A stretch of 64,000 nt of DNA, taken from contig NC_063151.1 in assembly GCF_020921035.1 (NCBI RefSeq), positions 29,146,934 through 29,210,933 on the forward strand, in the 5' to 3' direction. The first letter of the stretch is position 1. Each line of letters begins with the position of its first letter. Position numbers and translations under genes: made by a program. Shown piece after piece: positions 11,891-26,179 of this stretch. Under the pieces are notes generated by a model that ran no database searches, had not been told where the DNA came from, and saw only the letters and a program-made list of their open reading frames with translations. This stretch comes from Rhodamnia argentea. Its lineage: Eukaryota > Streptophyta > Magnoliopsida > Myrtales > Myrtaceae.

Positions 11891-12645
11891 TAGTCACGTT
11901 ACCCATCTTTCCAAAAACTCCAAAAAGCTCCAAAACCACAAAATGCCATTCTTTTTCACCTTACGAAAGAAACAAAAAAGGGAGCTCGCCGACATTAAAT
12001 TCTTCAAGTTACCGCATGGGAATGAACTTGTCACAGGCAGAAAACAAAGGGGGCAAGATTCTTTTGAGTTGTAACTGGGAAGCAGCGGTTGTGTGGGTCA
12101 GTTAATAAGGGTCGTCGTTTTCTTGAACCAGAAAACGTACGATGGGCAGTGATTTTTCTCCTCTCTTCCGCCTTTTATTTTATTTTTTTTTCAATTTTCA
12201 CTTTAATTTTTGTATGATATAATGAGGAATGGGGATCGTTTGTTGATGTCGGTTAGACATTAGAATAGAGTAGACTCCAGCTATTTAATGAACAGTGTCA
12301 GCGGAAGAAGTTGTTCTAGTCAAGACTCCATTTTTTTTTTCCTTTCTTTTCCCAAATCATCGTCTTCAACCTTTCACTTGCAACTCATAGAGAGAGACAG
12401 AGAGACAGAGAGACAGACAAGGAAAGCTCAACGCTCGCCTTGAAAAGAAGGGGTCTTTGCTTGTACCCATTTTTGCCTTGTGGAAAAAATTCATCTTTGG
12501 AGTCTTTTGGGATCTGCATCTGGGTCAACACGGCAAGTTGACTCGGTAATTGAAATGGTTATCGCCTGTGTTGAAGCGGTTGATTCGGTGTGAAGGAGGG
12601 GTGGGAGGGGGGGAGAGAGAGAGGGAGAGGGAGGGAGGGGGAGCA

Positions 12646-15600
12646 ATGTCTTGGAAGAGCAGAGGAACAGAGTCTTCAAAGAGCTTGGTCTCTAAGAAAT
12701 GGGCTCTTTTGCTTTGTATTGGTTGCTTTTGTGGTGGGATGCTCTTCTCCAACGGGTAATTTTCTTTTCCAGGAATTTTCGTAATCGAAGTAATCGATTT
12801 TGATGGGAAGTTTCTTGTTTAACTTGCAGTCCAGAAGAGCTCTTCTGAGCTTCTAATTACTAATTGTGGTCTATGATTTGTGATTTCAATACGATACTTG
12901 TAGAGCATTTTGTGGGTTGTTCAGTGCATGGGGAATTCACATGATGCTTGAAATGATACTGGGTTCTGAGTTCATCACTGTTGCTGTGATTTTCTAAATG
13001 AGTCCGGAATGGTGAATTCTCATGTGGGAAATTTGCTGCATGTGCCTCCTGTCCATATGTTGTCTTTCTCTTCTTCATCTTCACTTGTCCATTTTTATGT
13101 TCGGTATCGTCAATACACGATGAAATTGGCAAAACGTATTCCCAATCTTGCAGTATCTTTTGCTCATGGATGCGCATTTGCATGATTCTAGCGTTGCCAA
13201 CTTATTGTTTCGATTGCTATAGCCTTAAATTTTCCACCTGTAATTTTGTTATAAATAGGTTAACTCATTGCTTAACTGTGATATCTACTGAAGGATGTGG
13301 ACGGAACCAGATGCTAAAGATACTCCAAGAACAACGAACGAAAATGGAAAGCTGAAGATTGTTTCCGAGGGCTGTACTCCAAAACTGGTGAGTTCCTCAT
13401 CTCTCTTAAAACTTGCAATTTCTCTTCAAAAAGCTTTAGATTGTGCTCCTTCAATCCTGGGAGTAGCTGCTTATCGGTTGCAGTTCAAGTCTAGTCAAAG
13501 TATTTACCAGTTGATCTGTATCTTCTTCGTTAGAAGGATGGAAAGCATGAATCGACAGACATTCTGGGCGAAGTTTCAAGGACGCATCATGCTATCCAGT
13601 AAGCTATGATGTCATCTGGGTTCAGTGAATCTATCTGATTCTTAACTTACTTTATTTATTGTCGGATGCAGAACTCTCGATAAAACAATCTCAAACTTGG
13701 AAATGGAATTGGCGGCTGCAAGAGCTGCACAGGAGTCAATACTTAATGGTTCTCCTATCTCGGACGACCTAAAAATTAGCGAGCCAATTACGAAAAGAAA
13801 ATATCTAATGGTCGTGGGAATTAATACTGCCTTTAGTAGCCGAAAGAGAAGAGACTCTGTTCGCAGTACCTGGATGCCTCAAGGTTTGTTCGCTAGCTAT
13901 CTGTAGTTTCATTAACCTATGCAATTGACTTAAGATTATACATTGATGACTCGTTACACTTATATCGTCAGGTGACAAGAGAGAGAAGCTTGAAAAAGAG
14001 AAGGGCATCATAATCCGCTTTGTGATTGGACACAGGTGATTACCTGCTGTAGTAATCTGGTTTGGTGTATTCCGAGAAATTCATCAGCCACTCTGCATTA
14101 AGAAGATAATCCATTTTTTCTCTGTCATAGTAGTTTCTTAAATGTCAAGTAGGTGTAGGTTACTTATACCCTCAATATCTTCTCTGAATAATATGTAGCT
14201 AGTACATGATGTAAACACCTTTACTTTCCACCGATCACTTTGAAACAAATTTTCACATCATCGCATGAGAGTTATGTGTATTCATCAGGAAATCATCACA
14301 TGAGAGTTATAAGCATTCATCAGTCAATTCTCAGGGGAAATCTTTCTGGTCTAGAACAAGCAAATAACTATATCTGGCATTGTAGTGTGATTGCATTCTT
14401 AGAAGCAAAACCAATCGTATTAAGGAGATGGATGTCCATTGAAGGCTGAGGTTTTAAGCATTTTCCTGCAAAAGATAAGATGACAACTTTTAATTAACGG
14501 AAATATAAGTCGATTATGTGGGCCAAAAGACAGATAGTGTGCTGCCTGCTTGAATTATTGGAAATATTAAGGTAATCCATCTTTCTGGAGTAGAGAATCA
14601 ATCTCTCTTATTAAACACTAGTGTACGATCAAAAGCGCCCAGTTTTTTTAACTCTTTTTTCCCCCTCTCTACTAGGCAAACTATTTTTAATGGGCAAATT
14701 CTTTAATGTTTAGATTGACTTCCAAAACCATAAGAGTGTTTTGACGACAGTCATCTAATTCTTTTCCCTTTGTCGGGCCCTTCGGCTGCTAGTGCTACAT
14801 CTGGCGGCATTCTCGATAGAGCGATTGAAGCAGAAGATAAGAGGCATGGTGATTTTTTGAGGCTGGTAATGTTGTTTGTTTGCCCCTTGGCTATCTCCTG
14901 TTTACTGTGCGAAGCAGAAAAAAACATACTGGCTGTCAACATGTCATTATTCAAACAGAAGACTCAACTAACTTGTTTTTTCTTGCTCTTGTTGATACTC
15001 TGGACACAGGAGCATGTGGAGGGTTACCTTGAATTGTCTGCCAAAACAAAGACATACTTCGCAACTGCAGTTGCATTGTGGGATGCAGACTTTTATGTCA
15101 AAGTGGATGATGATGTACATGTCAATATAGGTAGAGACCAGATTCTTTCTCAGTTTAATCATACTCGGAATCTTTGCTTTTTTTTTCCTTGGAAGAAGGG
15201 TTGAAAGAGAAGGATACAAATTGCTAGGGTCCGTTTCTTTTGCGGAATATGAATGATTTTGGGAACATATTCTTAAATGATGGTGTCGCTTCCGAAAATT
15301 AGTCAATCGAAATATTTCTAGTCATCAACAACAGTCCATGCCTAAATCATTTTCATCGATAATGAAAAGCGGTACAAACGATCATTTTGAGGAAACTTCT
15401 TTTCAAATTCGTTGATTTTCCATGAAAAATACATACGATGGAGAGTTAATTTATGCTCAATGTCAGGCTTTCAACTCCTTCAGTCCCTTTAGGGATTTTA
15501 TATTTCCATATATACTTCTGCGTACTACATGTAAGTTGCTGAAGGGAGTTGCTCCTGTCCTTCAAGTGCTTTTGAGTTTGAACTTGTAAAATGTCCTGCT

Positions 15601-16739
15601 ATTTATATTCCACCAAGAAATAAACACAACGCTTTTGAAAGAGAAAAATTTTGCTGGTATAATGTTAGAACATGCTACTAGTTAGATATCAATTCGTCAT
15701 GGTTTATAGTTAAATTATCTAGGCACAGTTGGATTTCATTTTGATTAAATTCACTCTGCAGCCACACTTGGAGCAACTTTGATGAGGCACAGATCGAAGC
15801 CTAGAGTGTATATTGGCTGCATGAAATCTGGTCCAGTCCTTGCTCAGAAGTAAGCAAAGTACCCTTTCATCACCCTGTTTAACATTTTATAATTAAGAAT
15901 TGCCTTTAAACCCTGAATTTTGATGATAAGGGGTGTGAGGTACCACGAACCAGAGCACTGGAAATTTGGTGAAGAGGGAAACAGATACTTCCGTCATGCT
16001 ACGGGCCAACTATATGCTATTTCAAAAGATCTCGCAACCTATGTGTCAATAAATCAGTATGCTGTTTCCCTTGCATTTGGGTGGATATTTCTTTTTGCCC
16101 AAGTTCATTAATGTTGACTTGTTGCTTTCTAATGGTAACACTCTAGGCATGTGTTGCACAAGTATGCCAACGAAGATGTGTCACTTGGATCATGGTTTAT
16201 CGGATTGGATGTGGAGCATATTGATGACCGCCGACTTTGTTGTGGTACTCCACCTGGTAAATTTTTAGGCATTCATCTCTCGGACTCCTTTTACATAAAT
16301 GTTAATTTCTTGGCATGAAGTGTGAGTCTCATTCATGCCGTGTTGTCAAATTTTGCCAATTTTTTTAATTTGTCATCTTATTGGTGCCATATCAGTGGTG
16401 TTTAGTCAGTGACTTATGTCATATGATTTGATTCTTATAGCACCTCAACGGTTTATGAATGCATGAATGACTTAGAGTGGCATGGTTCTTGTATGGTGAA
16501 GGAAGAAACACGAGTTTGGTGCCACTAGTGACGTCTAGAATGTCAGATCATTTTGTGCAAAAGTATTTACATTCTCGAGTGGTGTCGCAGATTGTGAATG
16601 GAAGGCTCAGGCCGGTAATGTCTGCGTGGCATCGTTCGATTGGAGCTGCAGTGGCGTATGCAAGTCAGTTGAGAGAATGAAAGAAGTTCATCGGAGATGC
16701 GGGGAAGGCGAGAATGTGTTGTGGAGCACAGCTTTCTAA
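12646..16739 (+). CDS. Beta-1,3-galactosyltransferase (GT31), 403 aa, 11 exons
   Basis: Exons: 12646-12755, 13294-13387, 13534-13598, 13672-13883, 13972-14035, 14793-14865, 15010-15130, 15762-15849, 15931-16056, 16147-16256, 16591-16739; the join is 1,212 nt and in frame. The product is a type II Golgi membrane protein. Its short cytosolic tail starts MSWKSRG, a single membrane anchor lies at about residues 19-36, and a DUF4094 stem follows. The galactosyltransferase domain has [20 protein letters not shown], the metal-binding DDD at 239-241 ([10 protein letters not shown]) and the late [16 protein letters not shown] block. Family members transfer galactose in beta-1,3 linkage, in plants mostly onto arabinogalactan or N-glycan acceptors. 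The length and architecture match the Arabidopsis B3GALT1-8 clade, perhaps nearest B3GALT7. The 13534 acceptor has an alternative AG three bases downstream. Intron 7 holds a MITE. Confidence 0.92.
15231..15450. repeat. MITE-like insertion in a galactosyltransferase intron
   Basis: Within intron 7 (15131-15761) the sequence gggtccgtttcttttgcgga begins an AT-rich stretch. It resembles the ends of the elements at 7205 and 56665 (reverse complement of the right ends: ggctccgtttgttttgc). It contains words such as gaatgattttgggaac and acgatcattttgaggaaac facing each other. The right boundary is approximate. Its intronic position explains why this intron is longer than its neighbours. Confidence 0.4.
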
Positions 16740-18127
16740 AGACACGACTGTCCCTCCCATCTCAGGAGGAAAAGTGGAGCTTTTTCCACGAAATTTGGGT
16801 ACAGAGGAATTTGTGTGTGTAAAACATAGATGCAAAAAACTGGAAGTCAGCAAATTATTTTGCATGTTGACGAGGACGAAAGTGGCTCTTTGGCCGGGGA
16901 TATCAGTCTTGCCACGGGGGATTCTGATCCGAAGAAAGGGCGGGAGACCCATTTATCGACGCGAGGCAAGACACTGTAACCAAGCATTCTTTCATTAAAC
17001 TGTGGTGTTGTTTTGTATGTGATGCCATGGGTAATGAAACTACACAATAAGTGAAAATGTTAGGCTTAGAATTTTTCTGCTGTGTAAATGTAGAATTTGG
17101 ATGTCTGAGTTTTGGGAATTCTGGTGGAGCTTCATCTCCTAGAATTGACAATTCGTATCTTTCGTCTTGTCTCTCTAGTCTCTGCTCTTCAGCCAAAGCT
17201 TGGCTCTGATTCATTCCAATTTTACTCTCTCTCTGCTTGGGACTTCGGCTGCCTTTTTTGACGCACGTACTTAGGTTCTTTTGAAGGTTAGAATGAATTC
17301 AAGCTCCCCCGGTTGTGGGGTTTTCGTGAGCAATGGCGGGCTTAAGTTTGTCATCTGTTTCCGGGACTTGCGTAGCATTGCATCATGGAACTAGAAATAG
17401 TGGAGAATTGCTCAAAATGAACCTGGCAAAGACAAATAGGTTCAATTGGGCCTAAGCATCCTTCATTGGTCCTTCACAGAACTTCGGTTTGTCACCGGAG
17501 TTTAGACGAATGGATCGATGGGAGCGAGCTTTCTGCGCACGCTGCTACCCGATTCGTTAACCTTTTTCTCGGCCCCATCTTCATTGCCCGAGGTGGAGTA
17601 CGGTGATTCATATACATTCGCGAAGCATGAGAAGCATTGGTATCATATGACTAAAGTTTTCCGCTCAAGCTCGAGTTTTAAGCACGAATTTGGGTTGTGA
17701 TAGTCCAGATCGAAGCAATACGAAAATTGTTCACGAGGCTCGTCGTGAGCCCGGCCCTAAGTAAACCAGAGCCCAAGCCCGTCTAAATCACCTTTGGGCC
17801 GCTCGGGCTATTGGAAGCTGAGTGAGATTTATGTCCAATCGCTCCCCTGTGCTTTAAAATTTTTTTCGAAAAGAAGAACGAGGACAGATCGCAGTGCGTG
17901 CGAACTTTGTCGTGGATTATTGGGATCTCCTTGCTTGAATTGCAGGCGACATCTTCTTCTTTCAAGTTGAAGCATTTGTTGGTTTTCTGTTTCGCACGTA
18001 ATCTCAGGTGATCTGTTTCTCTTTTTGATCTGCCCTCTGTGTTTTTTCCTTCGTCCCACTTCTGCGAAACCCTAATTTTGTTGCTTTCCCCTTTGTCTGT
18101 GGACGTTGAATTCTGTAGAATCTAGCC
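16740..18127. other. Galactosyltransferase 3' flank and ATG8 promoter/leader
   Basis: The first part (to about 17050) is probably the galactosyltransferase 3'UTR. A CT-rich stretch at about 17165-17240 lies before a region with no clear repeat. The ATG8 leader likely starts within 17850-18000 and may contain an intron, as often in ATG8 genes. I see no TATA box I would trust. Confidence 0.35.
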
Positions 18128-19698
<1,571 letters not shown>

Positions 19699-19906
19699 GT
19701 GGAATTCAAGTGAAACTTTATCCTTTATTCTATATGTACATAAGATCCTAAGAGCACAAAACTTGAGTAAATGAAAATTGTTTGGTTACCCAGTCCTTTG
19801 AAGTGAGTTGCACTCTCACGAATGCATCCGTTTCTTTGTCGATAAAAAGATATTTGGTGGTATCTTCTGAACTCGAAGCAGTAGGATTTATGGCTTTTCA
19901 TGTTTG

Positions 19907-19941
<35 letters not shown>

Positions 19942-20716
19942 GGTTATTTTTATCATCTGGGCTGGCCTAGCACATGGAATGCGCAGACATTCATCTACTT
20001 CTCTTTGCGAATCTCTTGGTGCCTCCGAGGTTGTCGCCCTTTAGTATTTGCTCCATGGCGAGATTATCTCCCTATCGAGTGATGGGCAAAAGCTCAGCAA
20101 AGATCTCTTTGCTCCTTTATGGCATTGAATGCATAGGACTGATAGCTTCCTGGAAAGCACAAGTACCCGGAACGATTCCGTGCAACGCATGGAGCTCTCT
20201 GCATTAACCGTGAGGATGCGGGAAGCCATCAAACTTGTAGGCTGCAATAGATGAATCGCCCATCGAACTTGCAGGATGCAATTTCCTTCATGAATCGGTA
20301 ATGTGAGATGAAGATGACTCTGACTCATGAAAATTTTATCAAGATGCAAATAGCTGACTCATTTCACCAGTATGGCCTCACTTCCTGTATTAAGGTTCCA
20401 CAAAACACACTCTGTTGACTCATTGAACATACATCTAACTTCTACAAATGCAAAGCAGGCTCCAAAGCATATTAGAAGTCATGACATTAGATAGGATTAT
20501 ACACATCATAAGGTCTTTAGGAAGTAAGAAGACAGACATATTATGATAATACAGTCCAAAAAGGTGTAGTTTTTTTCCAGATATAGCCAATATCAGTTTC
20601 ATCAGCTCAATGTACCATTGATATGATAGGTAATAAGCCCCTCTAAAGCCCAATTTAGACGATTTTCTTAAAAAGGCGAATCGTCGAACAGCTTTTTTGT
20701 CATTCTCGCATGTGCC
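19699..20716. other. Convergent spacer between ATG8 and GAMYB
   Basis: About 1 kb between two 3' ends. It includes the ATG8 3'UTR and a CT microsatellite at about 19908-19941. The right part probably carries the GAMYB 3'UTR on the minus strand. No gene or repeat family recognised. Confidence 0.5.
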
Positions 20717-23262
20717 TCAACAAATTCCGGGTAAGTTGTCCCAAGAGCTGGGGCCGGGAGTTCTTTCATTGTCGACAGCAGTACTGGCTGGAAGTGACGG
20801 TGCTATCTGTTGCTGCATCTCGAGCCCTCCCATGGTTATATCTGCCCCGGTGGAAGCGTAACAAGTGTCGATGTCAAGGGTGGAATGCCCCAGATTCCCT
20901 TTAAAGGAAAACATTTGAAAAGGAACATAGAATGTTAGAGTGATGTAAGAAAGTGTTGATGAAAAAAAAAAAAAACAGTTCAAATGTTCATTAGTCAAGT
21001 GTCTTTGCAATTACTAAAGTATGTTTAACCTCTCTGAAGGGTCGAAGGGACGGCATTAAGCAACTTCGAGAAATCTTCTTCTTCCATGGAGTAGATCTGC
21101 TGTGCAGCATCTTTTTCGACGTTGGTTCCTTCTTGTGCCAAAGGCAAACCAAAACCTATGCGAGTGTCGATCTCAGAATGGGAATGGCCCAAGTTCGCTG
21201 TAAAGTGGGGGAGATAAAGTCACTCTGTTAGGCCTATAAAAGAGAGTCAAGAACAGATGGGGTAAGAGCAGTTGCCAAGATAGCATTAACCGTTATACCA
21301 TTCATATAGGTTTACAAAGCTCTATGGATGTAATGACTGTGAAATTAGAGCAATTACAAGCAACAACAATCTTCAAAGCAAATGGTCTAATTCAATCAGC
21401 TGATATCCATGTTACGAGCCGCAGTAGCAGCGAATCAATAGAAGGCAACATAGAGTCCCGCAAATCTGAGTTGAAGCTTTGAAGGCGAAAATCGGGAAAA
21501 AGAAGAAAATACATGCAAGGCGTGCAGTACGCAGATATAGACTAGATCATGAGATAACAGAAGCTGCGGCAAACTACTCAAAGCTGCGGCTTTGTCTCAG
21601 TAATGATACCTGTTATCTTCTTAACTGATTATCGTAGAGCAATAGTTGCGACCAGTCAGAACGGATGTTTCTTGATATAAATAAAAGAACAAACCTGCAG
21701 AGGCATTGACAGAGCTTCCAACATCCCAATCACAACCAGACCTCAAGGAGAAGTCAAGCTTCTCCGGTTGCAAGTTCATGAAGCTTTGCGTCTGTGGGTT
21801 TTCATTAGATAGTGCTTGAGCCTCCTCCAGCAAATCCTCCAATAACCCACTACCACTGCGATACACACCCCGTCTCCGCTTCACGTCGGTCTCTGGTTGT
21901 CCAGTTTGGGATAGGTACAATTGGCTTGAAGGGAGCTCTGATTTTGAGGGAAAGTTTGAAACGGATGGCAAGTATCTGTCTGAATCCAGCTGAGTCTGCA
22001 CATACTGAGGTGAACTCACATTGCAGCTCAGTGGACTAAATTGAAAAGAACCCATGCTAGGCAACTGGGTTGGTGTAGGAACAGATGGAAACGGAGAAGA
22101 ACCGAGTGACATGGGCAGAAAAGAGAGTGAAAACCCGGAAGTGTCTTCATAAGTACCATTCAACTGGAGAGGAGAGGATGCGAGAACTGGAGTGGTGTGA
22201 GTATTGGTGAATGTGCTTGCGGGACAAGCAAGAGAGGGGGAGGGGTAGAAGAGACCATTGTTGAAGCTCGATTTGAGATAATGCTGAGAATACTGTGGTG
22301 AGAGAAGCATGCTGCTGGGAATCTGTGGCAGGTCTTGGCTGGTGTGTCTTGGTTGGGTTAGGATTTGGATTGGGGCCTGTGTGTGAAGCTGGGTTGCTGT
22401 GTTCGATCGGGGCTCCATCGCCCGCGGTACCGATGAAGACGGCAGATGTTCAGGAGCGATGTCGTGAGGATACAGAGGGAGGCCTTGGCGGATGCGGTGC
22501 TTGATTCTTGTATTCCAATAGTTCTTTATTTCGTTGTCTGTTCGCCCAGGTAGCTAGACAGTATTGAGGAAGATTTACAAATTGCTTGAGAAGATACAAA
22601 AGTGCAGATTGTCTAAGAAATCAACTACAAAGCACAGAAAGATGAAAAGGTACGAGGGTCTATCGGATCAAACTCTCTGAGAATCGGTCAAACTAGAGCG
22701 CCAACTTTACTAAACAACCACATGCCTTAAACCTTTAAATGAGGCTCAATCAGTGTGACAACAACCATCCATGCAAACCCACAAAAAAAAAACTCAATTT
22801 TTAACCAAATCAAGCATAGGAAAACAACAGAAGAGCCAGAAAAAAGCAGAGGAAAAACACAGGAGACATCACCTGGGTAGCCATGCGGGCCCATTTGTTG
22901 CCGAGCTGAGAATGCAGCTTGAGGATCAACCTCTCTTCCTCAGGAGTGAAAGAGCCTTTCTTCAAGTTGGGTCGGAGGTGGTTGGTCCACCGGAGCCGGC
23001 AACTCTTGCCGCACCGGGCCAGACCCGTGTTCTTCTGCACTGAATTCCAATTCCCCTCTCCATTCTTCTTCACATGCTCGATCAACACCGCATCTTCCGC
23101 AGCCGTCCATGGCCCCTTCTTCAGCACCGGTCCACCTCCACCACTGCCAGTACCAGCACCGCTAGAACCACTACTACTCGACCCAATTGATTGTCCATCC
23201 TCCTGTTGCTGCTGCTGTTCTTGTTGTTGTGTTGATGCATTTCCTTTAGTCATGAAACACAA
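20717..23262 (-). CDS. GAMYB-like R2R3-MYB transcription factor, 532 aa
   Basis: Exons in transcription order: 23262-22873, 22553-21695, 21197-21030, 20898-20717; total 1,599 nt. The product starts with a Gln-rich (12-20) and Ser/Gly-rich leader. R2 lies at about 48-99 ([20 protein letters not shown]) and R3 at about 100-150 ([20 protein letters not shown] and [19 protein letters not shown]). The IRQGLPLYP box after R3 is typical of the GAMYB subgroup. The C-terminus has the acidic [15 protein letters not shown] box. GAMYB factors bind gibberellin-response elements and act in anther/tapetum, seed aleurone and growth control, normally silenced in leaves by miR159. A miR159 site lies in exon 2 (21920-21940). 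A second Met three codons downstream could be the real start. A CTG/CAG microsatellite at about 23978-23999 lies in the upstream region. The starts of exons 3 and 4 encode a repeated NLGHS motif. Confidence 0.93.
21920..21940 (-). promoter_or_regulatory. miR159 target site in GAMYB exon 2
   Basis: On the plus strand this 21-mer reads ATTGGCTTGAAGGGAGCTCT followed by G. Compared with the conserved miR159 sequence (TTTGGATTGAAGGGAGCTCT then A), it differs only at miRNA positions 1, 6 and 21, so the minus-strand transcript should pair with miR159 and be cleaved in the ELPSSQL-coding segment (about residues 335-341). The position after R3 agrees with known GAMYB targets. The seed-side mismatch at position 6 differs from the position-7 mismatch I recall for Arabidopsis MYB33. 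Confidence 0.85.
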
Positions 23263-25827
23263 CTGGAGGGTGGGATCAGTTGCACATGCACAGAAAGCTC
23301 ATTCCTATGTGTTTGTGTGTCAAAACGGACTCGCTCTGGGCTTTCTTTTCCGAGCTTTGATGGGTTAAAATTGGAATTTTCTCAAGAATTTCTAGGATTT
23401 TTTGGTTGTGTTTGTGAACTTTCGTGAGATTTCAAGGGAAGATTTTCTTGTTCGTCCCCTCTGGAATGGAGGTGGTTGTGATTGTGGTGGTGTTGGTGTT
23501 GGGGTTAGTGAGATTATATGTCCTTTCTTTTGTCTCTTCTTTTTGCATGAAATGGGAGTTGAAACAGGACAAAAGAAAGTTGCCCAGAATTTCAGGTTAG
23601 ATGCTTGTGGGTGTCAGTAATTGTTGGAGACTTTTTTCTTGTCAAGCCCATCAAGAAAAACATTCAAACCGGAAAAACTCACTACCTGAACCCAAAAAAA
23701 AACAAAAACAAAAACAAAAAGAAGAAGGAAGGCACAGAATTTGATGGTTGGGTTCAACAAGGGGACACTTTTGCTGATGGCAACAACCAACAGAAAACCC
23801 AGAAAACTTCTTTTGTCTGAGCTGCTTTTCTTTCTAAAATGAACAGAAAGATCTCACCAGGACCATCCCAAAAGAAGGGCCCCCCTAATCTGGGACCGCT
23901 GCTCCCGAGACAAAGTCAAATGTTTTTTTGTCTTGTGAGCGGAGAACAATCCTCGGGGAAATTCAATATGGGAACTGCCTGCTGCTGCTGCTGCTGCTGA
24001 TTCTTGGAACTTGGGTTTCACAGAAGAGGAGGAGAAAGAGAGGGAGAGACAGAGCCACAGGCGAGGAGCTAGCATGTCGTTTCAGGCCATTGGCTGACCA
24101 GTTTATTAGGCGCATGATTTTTTCCGTAAAGCAAAGGCTTTTTTCATTTTCCCCCCCTGAAGTTTTTCATCCTCTGATTGATATGTGCAGATACAGGCTT
24201 GATTCTTGGATTTGTACACTGTAAAAGGAGGTGGACAGGACAGGCTGGCGATGCGGTGTGGCGTGGCTGTTCCCTTTTAAGGATACAAAGCATGATCTTT
24301 TCTCGGACAGAGTCTGCAAGTGAAAAAGCCAAATGATTAGTAGTGCCAGTAACAACGTGGCAGACTAAAATTAGGAGCACTTCCCTCTTGAGGAATCATC
24401 TTGATTTGTCATATTTGATCCCATTTCACTGTAATTTTTGTATCCAACACATACAACTATTCATGGAAAATTTTCCATTTGCGGCTCTTTTCGATAGATC
24501 TTGGATGAATTTTGGGCACAACGCTTCCCAATGGGGAATTGGTTCCTCGATGATTCATGAATATCCCTTCATTAGGGTGGTAGCAAGCTTATGTTTACTG
24601 ATGAAGATTAGAAAAAGAAGAGCTCATCTTTTCTTGTTGAAGGCCTCTTTGGGGGCCAAAGGAAGTCAAAAATTAGTAAAAATTGGAGCGAGTGCCCGTG
24701 TCCCGTGTTTGATAAAATCCCACCTAGGTGCTATTGGAACCCATCTAATTTGATGGTACAAATGAACTTTGCATGCACGAATACTTAGAGGGCTTCACAT
24801 GACTTGTGTTGATTCATTCTACATCGATCGATCTCAACCTTAAATTTTGTGGAATTTCGTATGAGACCTATCATATCTAATAGCTCACGTTGGCTTGTGT
24901 GTGCTTCTTTCCCTTTGACAAAGTTGCCGAGGTATAACAAGGTTAAAAATTATGGATACACACCATGGACTGCTTACAGTATCTATGACTGTTTTCTTCA
25001 ATGTTTTCTTCATGTTTTTGCATTGATTCTCACTCATTGCAAGATTTCACCTATTGGGTTTGCCAACTAAGCTTGGCTGTACTTCCAAAATAAGGAACTA
25101 ATGCAGGTGTTTGGTTTCCTAATTTTGGCCATGAAAAAAAAAAAGTGCAGGTCTTTGATTTTGCCAATCATGAGCTCCCATGTAAATTTGACCTCATCAA
25201 GATCCTCATTATATGCCTTTGGTGTTGTCTTAGGTGTTATGAGACTCTGGCATTTACCATGAGATATAACAGGCAAGAAACAAAGTTATATAGCCCATCT
25301 TTTAGCTGTGAATTTCGATTTCTCCGGCGTATTTTATATTTCACCCCTTTAATTATAAACTCACAAAAAAGGAAAAGAAAAAAAAACAAATCAAGGAATT
25401 CATGCTACATTATCTCTCCCCAAATCATTGTGCCTTCATCTTTTCAATGATTTTTTTTTTTTTTTTGCCTCTTTTCCACTTGCTCTTTATTTCAATTTTG
25501 TATTTGCAAAGAAACCAGATTCGCAGTTGGGCCAAGACCCTCAGATTTGTCAGAACATGAAGAAAGAAACGTGAGCAATGAGTATCAATCTACCCATCTT
25601 GATTTTCTGCAAGATCCGATCTTGATTTGGTGGGGGCATAGCAGATTAATAATAAAATAAAATAAATAAAGTTCAAGAAAAGACCTGGAATCAGATTTTA
25701 GTCGCATGTTTGCATGCTCTTATTATAATAAGGACATCATTTGACCATAATTGAAGAACATGGTGCCAAAAGCATTCTGCCAATGAGTGTCAAACTTTTC
25801 CGGCCACAGAAACCAAAAGAAAATGGC

Positions 25828-26140
25828 AAATATCACAAAAAACGACTCAAACTACGTTCACTGTGAAAAAGATATCACAATTTTTTTTTTTTGTGTCACC
25901 AAAAAACCTAAACTTTTCCGTTGTGACTCAAATACCTAAAAAAAATTGTGCCATGAGAAAACCCGAACATATACATGTGTAATATATTTGCCTTCTATTT
26001 CACCGTATATTAGCACATTGGTCTAAGTTCGGGATTTTTTTTATGACACAAAAAAGTTGGGGGTATTTGTGTCATGATGAGAAAGTTTGAAGTTTATTAT
26101 TAGAGTGAGCATAGTTTGAGATTTTTCGTGGTACTAACCC
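25828..26140. repeat. Inverted-repeat element with tandem-unit arms, copy 2
   Basis: Begins aatatcacaaaaaacgactc and ends atttttcgtggtactaaccc. The units follow the pattern of the copies at 7515 and 38914 (ctaaacttttccgttgtgac, then a tgtgccatgagaaaacccga word, then the mirrored gtctaagttcgggatttttt). It is the shortest of the three copies at about 310 bp. Confidence 0.55.
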
Positions 26141-26179
26141 AAAAAAATATTGGATTTCATCTCTGTTAGCAAGCTAATT

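Larger units (their letters stand above)
2936..12645. other. Spacer between the S40 and galactosyltransferase genes
   Basis: About 9.7 kb without a gene I can support. The S40 3'UTR occupies the first few hundred bases. The rest contains several inverted-repeat elements (listed separately), a 120-bp tandem duplication, LTR-like fragments, simple A/T tracts and two weak coding-like remnants (3990-4420 and 10695-10901). The last 300 bp before 12646 is the leader of the galactosyltransferase gene, with GA-rich repeats at about 12389-12416 and 12600-12643. Confidence 0.5.

Noticed and set aside
22810-23368. Plus-strand frame opposite the GAMYB first exon
   Set aside because: Shadow of the MYB domain exon; the minus strand carries clear R2R3 repeats.
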